From positions 1 to 48,500 of the forward strand of contig JAIBCJ010000006.1 in assembly GCA_019694145.1 (NCBI GenBank): a stretch of DNA of 48,500 nt. Reading direction: 5' to 3'. A program made the translations under genes and the position numbers. The DNA is from Solirubrobacterales bacterium. GTDB taxonomy: Bacteria; Actinomycetota; Thermoleophilia; Solirubrobacterales; 70-9. Each line of letters starts with the position of its first letter. Position 1 is the stretch's first letter. Positions 33,758 to 40,429 of this stretch are shown one piece after another. The notes below the pieces were generated by a model. The model worked only from the letters and a program-made list of their open reading frames with translations, did no database searches and was not told the DNA's origin.

Positions 33758-35430
33758 AGCGGGTGGCCCTCATTCTCCTCGGCACGCTCGCCCTGCTGGG
33801 TGCGAACACCACCCAGTCCCCGGCCGCGATGCCGCAGGCCGACCTCTTCCAGGATGTGAATCCCGGCCCCAGCGGCTCGAACACCGAGGCGTTCCTCCCG
33901 TTCGGGAACCGGCTCTGGACCTCTGCCAACAATGGCAAGACCGGCTATGAGCCGTGGTTTGTCGGCAATCGGAAGCTGAAGCTGATCGAGGACCTCTGGC
34001 CAGGCCTGGACGCCTCCGACCCCGGCCCGGGAGCCGAGCTGAACGGCTTCTATTACTTCCCCGCCTACGATCCCGATCACGGCAACGAGCTCTGGCGCTT
34101 CAACGGAAATTCCGCGGAGCTGGTCAAGGACATCTGGCCGGGCTCCGAAGATTCGACCCCCCGGGAATTCGTGCGGGTCGGAAACCGCATCTTCTTTGTG
34201 GCCCACGAGCCGACCAGCGGCCGCGAGCTCTGGCAGATCGATGCCGGCGGAGCAACCCTGGTCGCTGACATCAATTCGGGAACCGGCACTTCGAACCCCA
34301 GTTACCTGACCGCGTACCTGGACAAGGTTTACTTCTCGGCCTACACCGCCGCCCACGGATACGAACTGTGGTCGAGCGACGGAACCACCACGGCCGAAGT
34401 CGGTGACCTCCGCCCCGGTTCCGCTTCCTCGGACCCGGGTTCCCTGACAGTTGCCGGCGGAACGCTGTTCATGGTCGCAAACGACGGCACCAACGGCTAC
34501 GAACTCTTCAAGAGCTCCGGCGGGCCGGCCACCCTGGTCGCCGACATCCAGCCCGGCGGCAACTCATCTTCACCAACCTCGATGCTGCCCTTCAACAACA
34601 AACTCATATTCACGGCCAACACGAGTGTGTCCGGCTCCGAACCCTGGATCACCGATGGCGTCAGCGTCACCCAGATCGGCGACCTTGCCCCGGGGATCGA
34701 TTCTTCCTACGCCAGCTACTACAGCCGGATGAACGGCAAGGTCTACTTTGTCGCCTACCTTTCCGATCCCCGGCTGTACGAGACCGACGGTGTCACGGCC
34801 AGTCCCACGACCGCCACCTTCCCGGAAGACGCCTCCGGCTTTTACAACCTGGCCGTGGTCGGCAACCGGCTCTACCTGTCGATCGGCACTCCGAAGACCG
34901 GGTTGGAACCCTGGGTTTTCGACGGAGCCGGCGCCCGCATGATCAGGGACATCCTGCCCGGTCCGGATTCCTCGTATCCGACCGCGTACGCCAAACGGGG
35001 CAACGGGGTGATTTTCGCGGCCGATGACGGCACCCACGGGGCCGAGCCCTGGCTGCTCCACCCCGACCGGGAGGTGAAGCTCAGGCTGGGAAGTTCAAGG
35101 CTGGGCGTCTCGAAGCAGGGCTTCGCCGGACTGAAGCTGACCTGCCCGGCAAACGAGGCGAACGGACCGTGCATCTCGAAGGTGACCGTCTCGACCCGGC
35201 GGCCGGTCGTCTTCCGCGGCAAGCGGCGCAAGGTGACCCTGGCCCGCAAGTCGATCCGGGTTCTGACCGGCAACACCGGCACCGCCCGTCTCAACTTCCC
35301 GAAGCCGATAATCCGGCTGCTGCTCCGCACCCCCGCCGCCCGCCGCGCCACGATCACGGTCAAGGTTCACGACAAAGCCGGCAACAAGCAGACCGTCCGG
35401 CAGGGTCTCACGCTAGGCCGTCCCGCCTGA
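33754..35430 (+). CDS. Secreted ELWxTDG repeat protein 2 (paralogue)
   Basis: 558 residues. Signal peptide MKRVALILLGTLALLGANTTQSPAA, then again nine ~46-residue repeats (YEPWFVGN, NELWRFNG, RELWQIDA, YELWSSDG, YELFKSSG, SEPWITDG, RLYETDG, LEPWVFDG, AEPWLLHP) and a C-terminal domain with LTCPANEANGPC aligned with LTCPASEATGPC of protein 1. The W-x-TDG core is more degenerate than in protein 1. ATG in an ATGA overlap with the upstream gene. Together they look like a duplicated pair, possibly forming a heteromer at the cell surface; the function is unknown. Confidence 0.85.
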   Translation: MKRVALILLGTLALLGANTTQSPAAMPQADLFQDVNPGPSGSNTEAFLPFGNRLWTSANNGKTGYEPWFVGNRKLKLIEDLWPGLDASDPGPGAELNGFYYFPAYDPDHGNELWRFNGNSAELVKDIWPGSEDSTPREFVRVGNRIFFVAHEPTSGRELWQIDAGGATLVADINSGTGTSNPSYLTAYLDKVYFSAYTAAHGYELWSSDGTTTAEVGDLRPGSASSDPGSLTVAGGTLFMVANDGTNGYELFKSSGGPATLVADIQPGGNSSSPTSMLPFNNKLIFTANTSVSGSEPWITDGVSVTQIGDLAPGIDSSYASYYSRMNGKVYFVAYLSDPRLYETDGVTASPTTATFPEDASGFYNLAVVGNRLYLSIGTPKTGLEPWVFDGAGARMIRDILPGPDSSYPTAYAKRGNGVIFAADDGTHGAEPWLLHPDREVKLRLGSSRLGVSKQGFAGLKLTCPANEANGPCISKVTVSTRRPVVFRGKRRKVTLARKSIRVLTGNTGTARLNFPKPIIRLLLRTPAARRATITVKVHDKAGNKQTVRQGLTLGRPA

Positions 35431-35433
35431 GAC

Positions 35434-35483
35434 AGAGCCCCTTCCTTCTAACCCTGAATGTGAGAGGAAGGGACTTGCAGTTA
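35434..35483. repeat. 3'-end module A: inverted repeat between ELWxTDG gene 2 and proB
   Basis: CCCTTCCT (35439-35446) pairs with AGGAAGGG (35465-35472) across an 18-base loop, between two converging genes, so it may stop transcription from both sides. Its outer edges CAGAGCCCCT and TGCAGTTAAG recur in module B behind obg (36607-36692). TTA at 35481-35483 is the proB stop. Confidence 0.5.
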
Positions 35484-36569
35484 AGAAAGGACGAAGTAAT
35501 CGCGGTGGATCAGCTCTTCCGCGGCGTGGGGCATCAGTTCGAGCACCTCGACGCTCTTCATGCCCTTGATCCGGTCGGCCTCGCCGGCCGAGTAGTTGGC
35601 GATGCCCTTGCCGATCACCGTTCCGGACGCAACCACCTCAACCGCGTCCCCGGCCTCGAAAGCACCTTCGATCGAGGTCACACCGACCGGAAGCAGGCTT
35701 GACCCGCTCTTGCGGAGCACGCGGGCGGCGCCTTCGTCGACGACGATCCTGCCGGCCACCGGCTTGGCGTACCTGAGCCACTGCTTGAAAGCCGGCGCGT
35801 CGCTCTTCAGCGCGCGGAAGGTGGTGCCCGCCGCCTCGCCGGCGGCAGCGCGCGCAAGGGTTCCGTCAACGGTGCCGTTGCAGATCCTTACTTCGATCCC
35901 GGAGCCGCTGGCCATCCCGGCCGCGGCGACCTTGCTGCGCATTCCGCCAGTGCCGAAAGCCGAGGTGCGGTCGCCGATCTCCAGCGCTTCAAGGTCGGCC
36001 GGGCTTGACAATTCGTCGATCAGCCTGGCCTCGGGGTCATGGGCCGGATCGGCGGTGAAGACGCCGTCGGTATTGGTCAAGAGAACCAGCAACCTGGCCT
36101 CAAGCATGATCGCCACCTGGGCGGCGAGGAAGTCGTTGTCCCCGAAGGTGATCTCGTCGGTGGCGGTGGTGTCGTTCTCGTTTATGACCGGGACCACACC
36201 CCAGTCGAGCAGCCGGCGCAGGGTCTGGCGGGCGTTCACGTAACTGGTCCGGTTGGCAACGTCGGATGCGGTCAGCAGCACCTGGGCGGCCGCTGCCTCC
36301 CCCGTCTCGAGCCGGGACTCGTACTCGCGGAAGAGCGAGCCCTGGCCGACCGCGGAAGCGGCCTGCAGCTCGTCGATCGCCCGCGGCCTGGCCTGGAGAC
36401 CGAGCAGCCGGATCCCCCGGGCGATCGACCCGGAGGTGACCATGACCAGCGGCTCCCCGGCCCGCCGCAGAGCAGCCGCCTGGGCGCAGACGGAATCGAG
36501 CACCTCCTCGCGCAGGCTCCCGTCATCCGCCGAAACGATCGAAGATCCAAGTTTCACCACCAAAGTCAT
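35481..36569 (-). CDS. proB: Glutamate 5-kinase
   Basis: 362 residues. First step of proline synthesis. An amino-acid kinase domain (TLVVKLGSSIVSADDGS, VTSGSIARGIRLL, VPVINENDTTATDEITFGDNDFLAAQVA, LLTNTDGVFTADP, FGTGGMRSKVAAA) precedes a C-terminal PUA domain (about 270-362). The PUA domain is typical of bacterial ProB. I start at ATG 36569; GGGGAG lies directly against it, so GTG codons at 36560 or 36557, nine to twelve bases downstream of that site, are alternatives. TAGGGT (36580-36585) is a -10 candidate ten bases upstream. Confidence 0.94.
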   Translation of the reverse strand: MTLVVKLGSSIVSADDGSLREEVLDSVCAQAAALRRAGEPLVMVTSGSIARGIRLLGLQARPRAIDELQAASAVGQGSLFREYESRLETGEAAAAQVLLTASDVANRTSYVNARQTLRRLLDWGVVPVINENDTTATDEITFGDNDFLAAQVAIMLEARLLVLLTNTDGVFTADPAHDPEARLIDELSSPADLEALEIGDRTSAFGTGGMRSKVAAAGMASGSGIEVRICNGTVDGTLARAAAGEAAGTTFRALKSDAPAFKQWLRYAKPVAGRIVVDEGAARVLRKSGSSLLPVGVTSIEGAFEAGDAVEVVASGTVIGKGIANYSAGEADRIKGMKSVEVLELMPHAAEELIHRDYFVLS

Positions 36570-36606
36570 CTCCCCACCAACCCTAGAGGCTGATGCCACG
36601 ACCGGC

Positions 36607-36692
36607 AGAGCCCCTCCCAACCATCCTTTGCTCCTGATGGGAGGGGCGGGTGGAGATTGGAGGGCCGGCGAAGACCGGCCCGACTGCAGTTA
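36607..36692 (-). repeat. 3'-end module B downstream of obg: two hairpins
   Basis: Minus-strand order after the obg stop: CTTAACTGCAG, hairpin GGGCCGG-tcttcg-CCGGCCC (36662-36681), then a 9-bp inverted repeat GCCCCTCCC/GGGAGGGGC (36610-36618 with 36639-36647, loop 20). Shares CAGAGCCCCT and TGCAGTTAAG with module A. The first hairpin is a probable obg terminator, though without a T-tract. Confidence 0.5.
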
Positions 36693-36694
36693 AG

Positions 36695-37987
36695 TCAGTA
36701 AAGCTCGAACTCGAGGTCTCCGACCCGGATCTCGTCTCCGGACTCAAACCCGGCCCGTTTCAGTTCGGCCATCACGCCGATTTCGGTGAGACGGGATTCG
36801 AGGTAGGCGAGTGCTTCCTCGTTGCCGGTGTCGAAGCGTTCGAAGAGAACCTCGATGCCGTGGCCGTGGATCCGGAAGGCACCTTCTTCTTCCTCCTCGA
36901 CCGAGTAGCCGCCCTCCCCCTTCGGCCGGTAGGTGAGGTGTTCGGCTTCGAAGTCGACTTCGATCCCGTCGGCCGAGGTTACGACCGGCGCCTCGACTTG
37001 GTCAGGCACGAAGCGGACGATCGACTCCTTCAGCCGCTCCAGGCCGGCGCCGGTCGCAGATGAAACGGGAATGATCCCCAGCACGGATTCGCCGAGCTCG
37101 CGATCCCATTCCTCGACCTGGTCCGCGATGTCGGCCTCGGTCCAGAGGTCGGACTTCGAAAGCACCAGCAGCTCGGGCAGCTTCTCCAGACCGGTGCTGT
37201 GAGCGGCAAGCTCGGCCCGTACCGCCCGGTAGTTCTCCAGCGGCTCACCGTCGGAGGGGGCAAGCTCGACGACGTGGATCAGCATCGCGCAGCGTTCGAC
37301 GTGGGCGAGGAACTCGTGACCGAGCCCGGCCCCCTCGGCGGCACCCTCGATCAGTCCCGGGATGTCGGCGATCACGACCTGGCGGTCCGGGGTTTCGATC
37401 GTTCCGAGAACCGGCTCGAGCGTGGTGAACGGGTAGTCGGCAACCTTGGGGTCGGCCCTGGTCAGGCGGGAGAGCAGCGAGCTCTTGCCGGCGTTGGGCA
37501 GGCCGATCAGGCCGGCGTCGGCCAGCAGCTTCAGTCTCAGTTCAACCCAGCCCGATTCTCCGGAGGTCCCGTTTTCGGCAAAGCGCGGAGCCTGACGGAC
37601 CGAGGTCGAAAAGCGCTTGTTGCCGTGGCCGCCACGCCCGCCCCGCGCCAGGACCGCGGTCTGGCCCGGTTCGGTCAGGTCGATCAGGGCGCCGTCAACC
37701 GAAGTCGCCTGGGTGCCGGGCGGCACCGGGATGATCATGTCCTCGCCGCGGGCGCCCTGCTTGTTGGCACCCTCGCCGTGGTGACCGCTCTCGGCCCGGA
37801 AGTGCTTCGAACGGAGCGCGCCCAGGTCTCGCCGGGAGGGGTCGCATTCGAGCACCACCCCGCCTCCGTGGCCGCCGTCGCCGCCATCGGGCCCGCCGCG
37901 GGGAACATGGGCCTCGCGCCGGAAGGAGATCGAGCCGTTGCCGCCAGCCCCGCCCTCCACGTAGATCTTCGCCTTGTCGTACAGCAC
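36695..37987 (-). CDS. obg: GTPase Obg/CgtA
   Basis: 430 residues. 50S assembly and stress GTPase. Gly-rich Obg fold (VEGGAGGNGSISFRREAHVPRGGPDGGDGG; 1-158), G domain with GLPNAGKSSLLSRL, DIPGLIEGA and LSKSDL, and a C-terminal OCT domain (from about 340, VEEEEEGAFRIHGHGIEVLFERFDTGNEEALAYLESRL). I start at GTG 37987, because the domain begins VLYDKAKIYVEGG and a TACCCT box ends six bases before it; a longer reading would run through that box. The box overlaps the stop codon of the next gene upstream. Confidence 0.96.
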   Translation of the reverse strand: MLYDKAKIYVEGGAGGNGSISFRREAHVPRGGPDGGDGGHGGGVVLECDPSRRDLGALRSKHFRAESGHHGEGANKQGARGEDMIIPVPPGTQATSVDGALIDLTEPGQTAVLARGGRGGHGNKRFSTSVRQAPRFAENGTSGESGWVELRLKLLADAGLIGLPNAGKSSLLSRLTRADPKVADYPFTTLEPVLGTIETPDRQVVIADIPGLIEGAAEGAGLGHEFLAHVERCAMLIHVVELAPSDGEPLENYRAVRAELAAHSTGLEKLPELLVLSKSDLWTEADIADQVEEWDRELGESVLGIIPVSSATGAGLERLKESIVRFVPDQVEAPVVTSADGIEVDFEAEHLTYRPKGEGGYSVEEEEEGAFRIHGHGIEVLFERFDTGNEEALAYLESRLTEIGVMAELKRAGFESGDEIRVGDLEFELY

Positions 37988-37991
37988 CCGC

Positions 37992-38692
37992 CTAGGGTAC
38001 GGAGATGGCCTCGACCGAGGTGATCCGGGCCGAGAAGAACGGCTTGAACTCACCTTCGACCCAGCCGGCGGTCATCCTGGCCGGCACCTTCATTCCGGCG
38101 AATTCCCGTTCTCCGTCGAAGCGGCAGAGAAACGGGAGGAGCCCGCCCGACTGGTCCTTTTCCTTGCGCCAGCGCGGTGCTTCGACCTCGGTCGCGCGTC
38201 CGTCGGGATCGATCCGGAGATCACCTCCTCGGCGAGCGAAACCGCGGGGCGCCGGAAGCGGATCTCGGTTTCCGAGCGCGCGGTCCATTCGATCCCGGTG
38301 CCCGGCCGCAGCGTGGCCGGCACCATCGTCGATTCCATCACGGCCCTGGTTGCGGCCGAGCGGGCGGCGTCCGCGCTCGTATCGGCGAAGAGTTGCCGGC
38401 CGAACCCGCGGCCGGTCATTCCGCCGCCCGTCCCGTCGAAGTAATCGAGCACCTCGAGGAGCGGGAACCGGTTCGAAGGTACCCGGGCCCGCCACCTGAA
38501 CGACCTGCCGTCGAGTTCCTGACCGGCCTCGAAGGGCAACCGCAGACCGACCTTGATCGAACCCTTCATCCGGAGGCTCCAGGCATCTGGAACGGTCATG
38601 CCGGGCGCCAGGGCGCGAGTCAGGTATCGGCGGACCGGATCATCGAGTCCGCCCAGTTGTTCCGGATCAAATTTGCCGTTTCCCTCGGTCAT
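37992..38692 (-). pseudogene. Frameshifted gene, DUF6920-like
   Basis: Two frames together make one protein of about 233 residues. Frame 1 (ATG 38692 to about 38222) reads LDDPVRRYLTRALAPG, LRMKGSIKV, DGRSFRWRARVPS, and ends sensibly at RRPAVSLAEEV. The continuation LRIDPDGRATEVEAPRWRKEK, GEREFAGMKVPARMTAGW, and EFKPFFSARITSVE lies in the -1 frame, stopping at 37992. The pattern is that of DUF6920-type proteins (named from memory). A single missing base near 38221-38225 would restore one frame. Preceded by AGGTGAGG as ribosome site and TAACCT (38710-38715) as -10. Confidence 0.7.
37994..37999 (-). promoter_or_regulatory. -10 box (TACCCT) for obg
   Basis: TACCCT six bases before the GTG at 37987; overlaps the TAG stop (37992-37994) of the frameshifted gene. 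Confidence 0.55.
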
Positions 38693-38726
38693 CGCCTCAC
38701 CTGACCGGAAGGTTACGGGCCGCGAG

Positions 38727-39497
38727 TCAGCCCGGCAGGCCGCGCAGCAACCGGGCAGCCACTCCTCGCAGGGTCACCTTGCCGTATGCGTGGGACGGGT
38801 TGTTCATGGTCTGGATCGAGAGTCCGATCCGGTGCCTGCCGCGGCGGAGCAGGGCAATCTGATGGTCGACCGCGCCGCTGCCGCTGCCCCAGCCGCCCTT
38901 GAAGTAGAGCCGCCATCCGTGCGGCCTCACCCGACCGATTCCCCAGCGCTGGGACGGAGTGATCCGGTTGAGCTGCCGCAGGGCAAACCGGCGGTGACGC
39001 CGCGGCAAAAGGTCCGGAAGGCGCCTCATGAAACCGGCCTGGCTGCGCGGGTTTGACCGGCACTCGCCCCATATCGCCGAGTAGATGAAAGCGTGGATGC
39101 CGACCGTCCGGGCGAGGTGCGGCAGTCCCGAGTGACCGATCCGGTTGCGGATCTCGGTCGCCGCGAAGTCATCGGAGTGCCGGATCATCCGCCTGATCAG
39201 CCGACGCTCACCGGGGTGAAGGTTCCGGCGGCGAACCGGCCGGCTTCTCAGGTATGAGGTCATCAGCATCACCTTGACCGTGCTGGCCATCGGATCCATG
39301 CGCAGTCCGTGGAACATGTAGCGGTGGCCGCCGGTGACCACGGCGAAGGAGATCTCGCCGCTCCGGGTGCCGGCCCATCGCCGGGCGAGGTTCACATGCG
39401 GCTTCCAGGCCGGATTAGCACTTGCGCCCCCGGCCGGCGCGGCGGCGAAGGCGAGCAGGCAAAAGAGGAGCAGGATCGCCTGGCGAACGGAACGCAT
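38727..39497 (-). CDS. Secreted class A beta-lactamase-fold serine hydrolase
   Basis: 256 residues. Signal peptide RSVRQAILLLFCLLAFAAAPAGGASA. Active-site elements: Ser72-T-V-Lys75 (ASTVKVMLM), S108-D-D110 in the SDN position, and K200-G-G-W in the KTG position. These mark the beta-lactamase/DD-peptidase fold, but the altered second and third motifs argue against an ordinary beta-lactamase; proteins of this type are annotated as class A beta-lactamase-related hydrolases. The mature part is strikingly Arg-rich. Start at ATG 39497 by the TACCGT box six bases upstream; another ATG is nine codons earlier. Confidence 0.8.
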   Translation of the reverse strand: MRSVRQAILLLFCLLAFAAAPAGGASANPAWKPHVNLARRWAGTRSGEISFAVVTGGHRYMFHGLRMDPMASTVKVMLMTSYLRSRPVRRRNLHPGERRLIRRMIRHSDDFAATEIRNRIGHSGLPHLARTVGIHAFIYSAIWGECRSNPRSQAGFMRRLPDLLPRRHRRFALRQLNRITPSQRWGIGRVRPHGWRLYFKGGWGSGSGAVDHQIALLRRGRHRIGLSIQTMNNPSHAYGKVTLRGVAARLLRGLPG

Positions 39498-39503
39498 CCA
39501 TTC

Positions 39504-39509
39504 ACGGTA
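39504..39509 (-). promoter_or_regulatory. -10 box (TACCGT) for the serine hydrolase gene
   Basis: TACCGT six bases before the ATG at 39497, just downstream of the rpmA terminator. Confidence 0.55.
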
Positions 39510-39522
39510 CCCCGGAAAATGC

Positions 39523-39551
39523 AAAAGAAAAGGCCCGCGGAGCGGGCCTTT
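39523..39551 (-). terminator. Intrinsic terminator of the rplU-rpmA operon
   Basis: On the minus strand GGCCCGC-tcc-GCGGGCC (39548-39532) flanked by AAA/TTT and followed by TTTTCTTTT. It lies 18 bases after the rpmA stop. The clearest intrinsic terminator in the window. Confidence 0.92.
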
Positions 39552-39569
39552 CCGAATCCTGTTTCCCGG

Positions 39570-39824
39570 TTACTCGGCCGGAGCGACCGAGATCGTCCTG
39601 CCGCGGCGGCCGGGCTTGAACTCGACCGTGCCGGGCCGGGTGGCGAAAATGGTGTGGTCACGGCCGAGGCCGGTGCCCTCGCCGGGCCAGAACTTCGTGC
39701 CGCGCTGGCGGACGATGATCTCGCCGCCGGAAACGGTTTCTCCGGCGAAGACCTTCACCCCGAGCATCTTCGGGTTCGAGTCACGACCGTTCCGTGAGGA
39801 TCCGAGTCCTTTCTTATGCGCCAT
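39570..39824 (-). CDS. rpmA: 50S ribosomal protein L27 (bL27)
   Basis: 84 residues. [20 protein letters not shown] is the L27 start, with [21 protein letters not shown] and [20 protein letters not shown]. The N-terminal tail reaches the peptidyl-transferase centre. No Firmicutes-type N-terminal cleavage extension. The ATG lies 11 bases inside the 3' end of rplU. Confidence 0.97.
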   Translation of the reverse strand: MAHKKGLGSSRNGRDSNPKMLGVKVFAGETVSGGEIIVRQRGTKFWPGEGTGLGRDHTIFATRPGTVEFKPGRRGRTISVAPAE

Positions 39825-40356
39825 CGGTGTCCTCCTTCTTGGCGGCCGGCTTCTTGGCCGCAGGCTTTTTGGCGGCCGGCTTCTTCGCGGCAGCCTTGGT
39901 TTCAGTCTTGGTTTCGGCCTTGGCCGCCGGCTTCTTCGCGGCCGGCTTCTTTGCCGGGGCCTTCTTCTCGGCGGTTTCCGCCTTGGCTTCGGCCTTCGGC
40001 TTCTCCTCCGCCTTGTCGGCAGCAGCCTTCTTCGGGGCGGCCTTCTTCGCGCCGCCACCCAGGGAAGTCACCTCGAGCTTCGTCAACTCGGCCCGGTGAC
40101 CGGCCCGGCGGCTGTAGCCCTTCTTCGGCTTGTACTTGAAGACCTTGATCTTGTCGCCGCGCAGATGCTCGGTGACGGTCGCCTCGATCTTGATCTTCTC
40201 GAGGCCTTTCGCGTCAACGATGACCTCCTTGTCCTTGAACATGACCGGCTTCAGGGCGACCTTGTCACCCTGCTCGGCCTTCAGGCGATCAACGACGAGC
40301 ACCGTGCCCTTTTCGACCCGGTACTGCTTGCCACCACTTTCAACTACCGCGTACAT
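39814..40356 (-). CDS. rplU: 50S ribosomal protein L21 (bL21) with long Lys/Ala-rich tail
   Basis: 180 residues; usual L21 is about 100. Residues 1-101 are ordinary: [36 protein letters not shown], and [29 protein letters not shown]. Residues about 102-180 are a low-complexity tail with repeated [14 protein letters not shown] units and acidic [18 protein letters not shown] parts, resembling histone H1 and mycobacterial HupB tails. The 3' end overlaps rpmA. Confidence 0.95.
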   Translation of the reverse strand: MYAVVESGGKQYRVEKGTVLVVDRLKAEQGDKVALKPVMFKDKEVIVDAKGLEKIKIEATVTEHLRGDKIKVFKYKPKKGYSRRAGHRAELTKLEVTSLGGGAKKAAPKKAAADKAEEKPKAEAKAETAEKKAPAKKPAAKKPAAKAETKTETKAAAKKPAAKKPAAKKPAAKKEDTDGA

Positions 40357-40390
40357 GTCTTGAACTCAAATCCTTGTCTGGTCTTCCTGA

Positions 40391-40408
40391 AGCTGAGTCT
40401 TCTCAGCC
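40391..40408 (-). promoter_or_regulatory. Hairpin in the rplU leader
   Basis: GCTGAG (40392-40397), loop of four, CTCAGC (40402-40407), 35 bases before the rplU ATG and 22 bases after the rne stop. Could be an L21-type leader, a processing site or a weak attenuator; no T-tract on the minus strand. Confidence 0.4.
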
Positions 40409-40429
40409 TGAAATCGGCGGGACCGAGGA

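Noticed and set aside
37992-38495. Minus-strand 167-codon frame as a separate gene
   Set aside because: Its upstream half is out of frame with the family pattern and its downstream half continues the 38692 gene, so I treat both as one frameshifted gene.
15518-39497. Mobile element or genomic island around the accessory genes
   Set aside because: No transposase, integrase, direct-repeat att site or visible composition break; the tRNA-Ala has no duplicated 3' end nearby.
40001-40060. Tandem DNA repeat in the rplU tail
   Set aside because: The repetition follows from repeated Lys-Pro-Ala-Ala-Lys codons and is explained by the protein; I keep it as a protein feature only.
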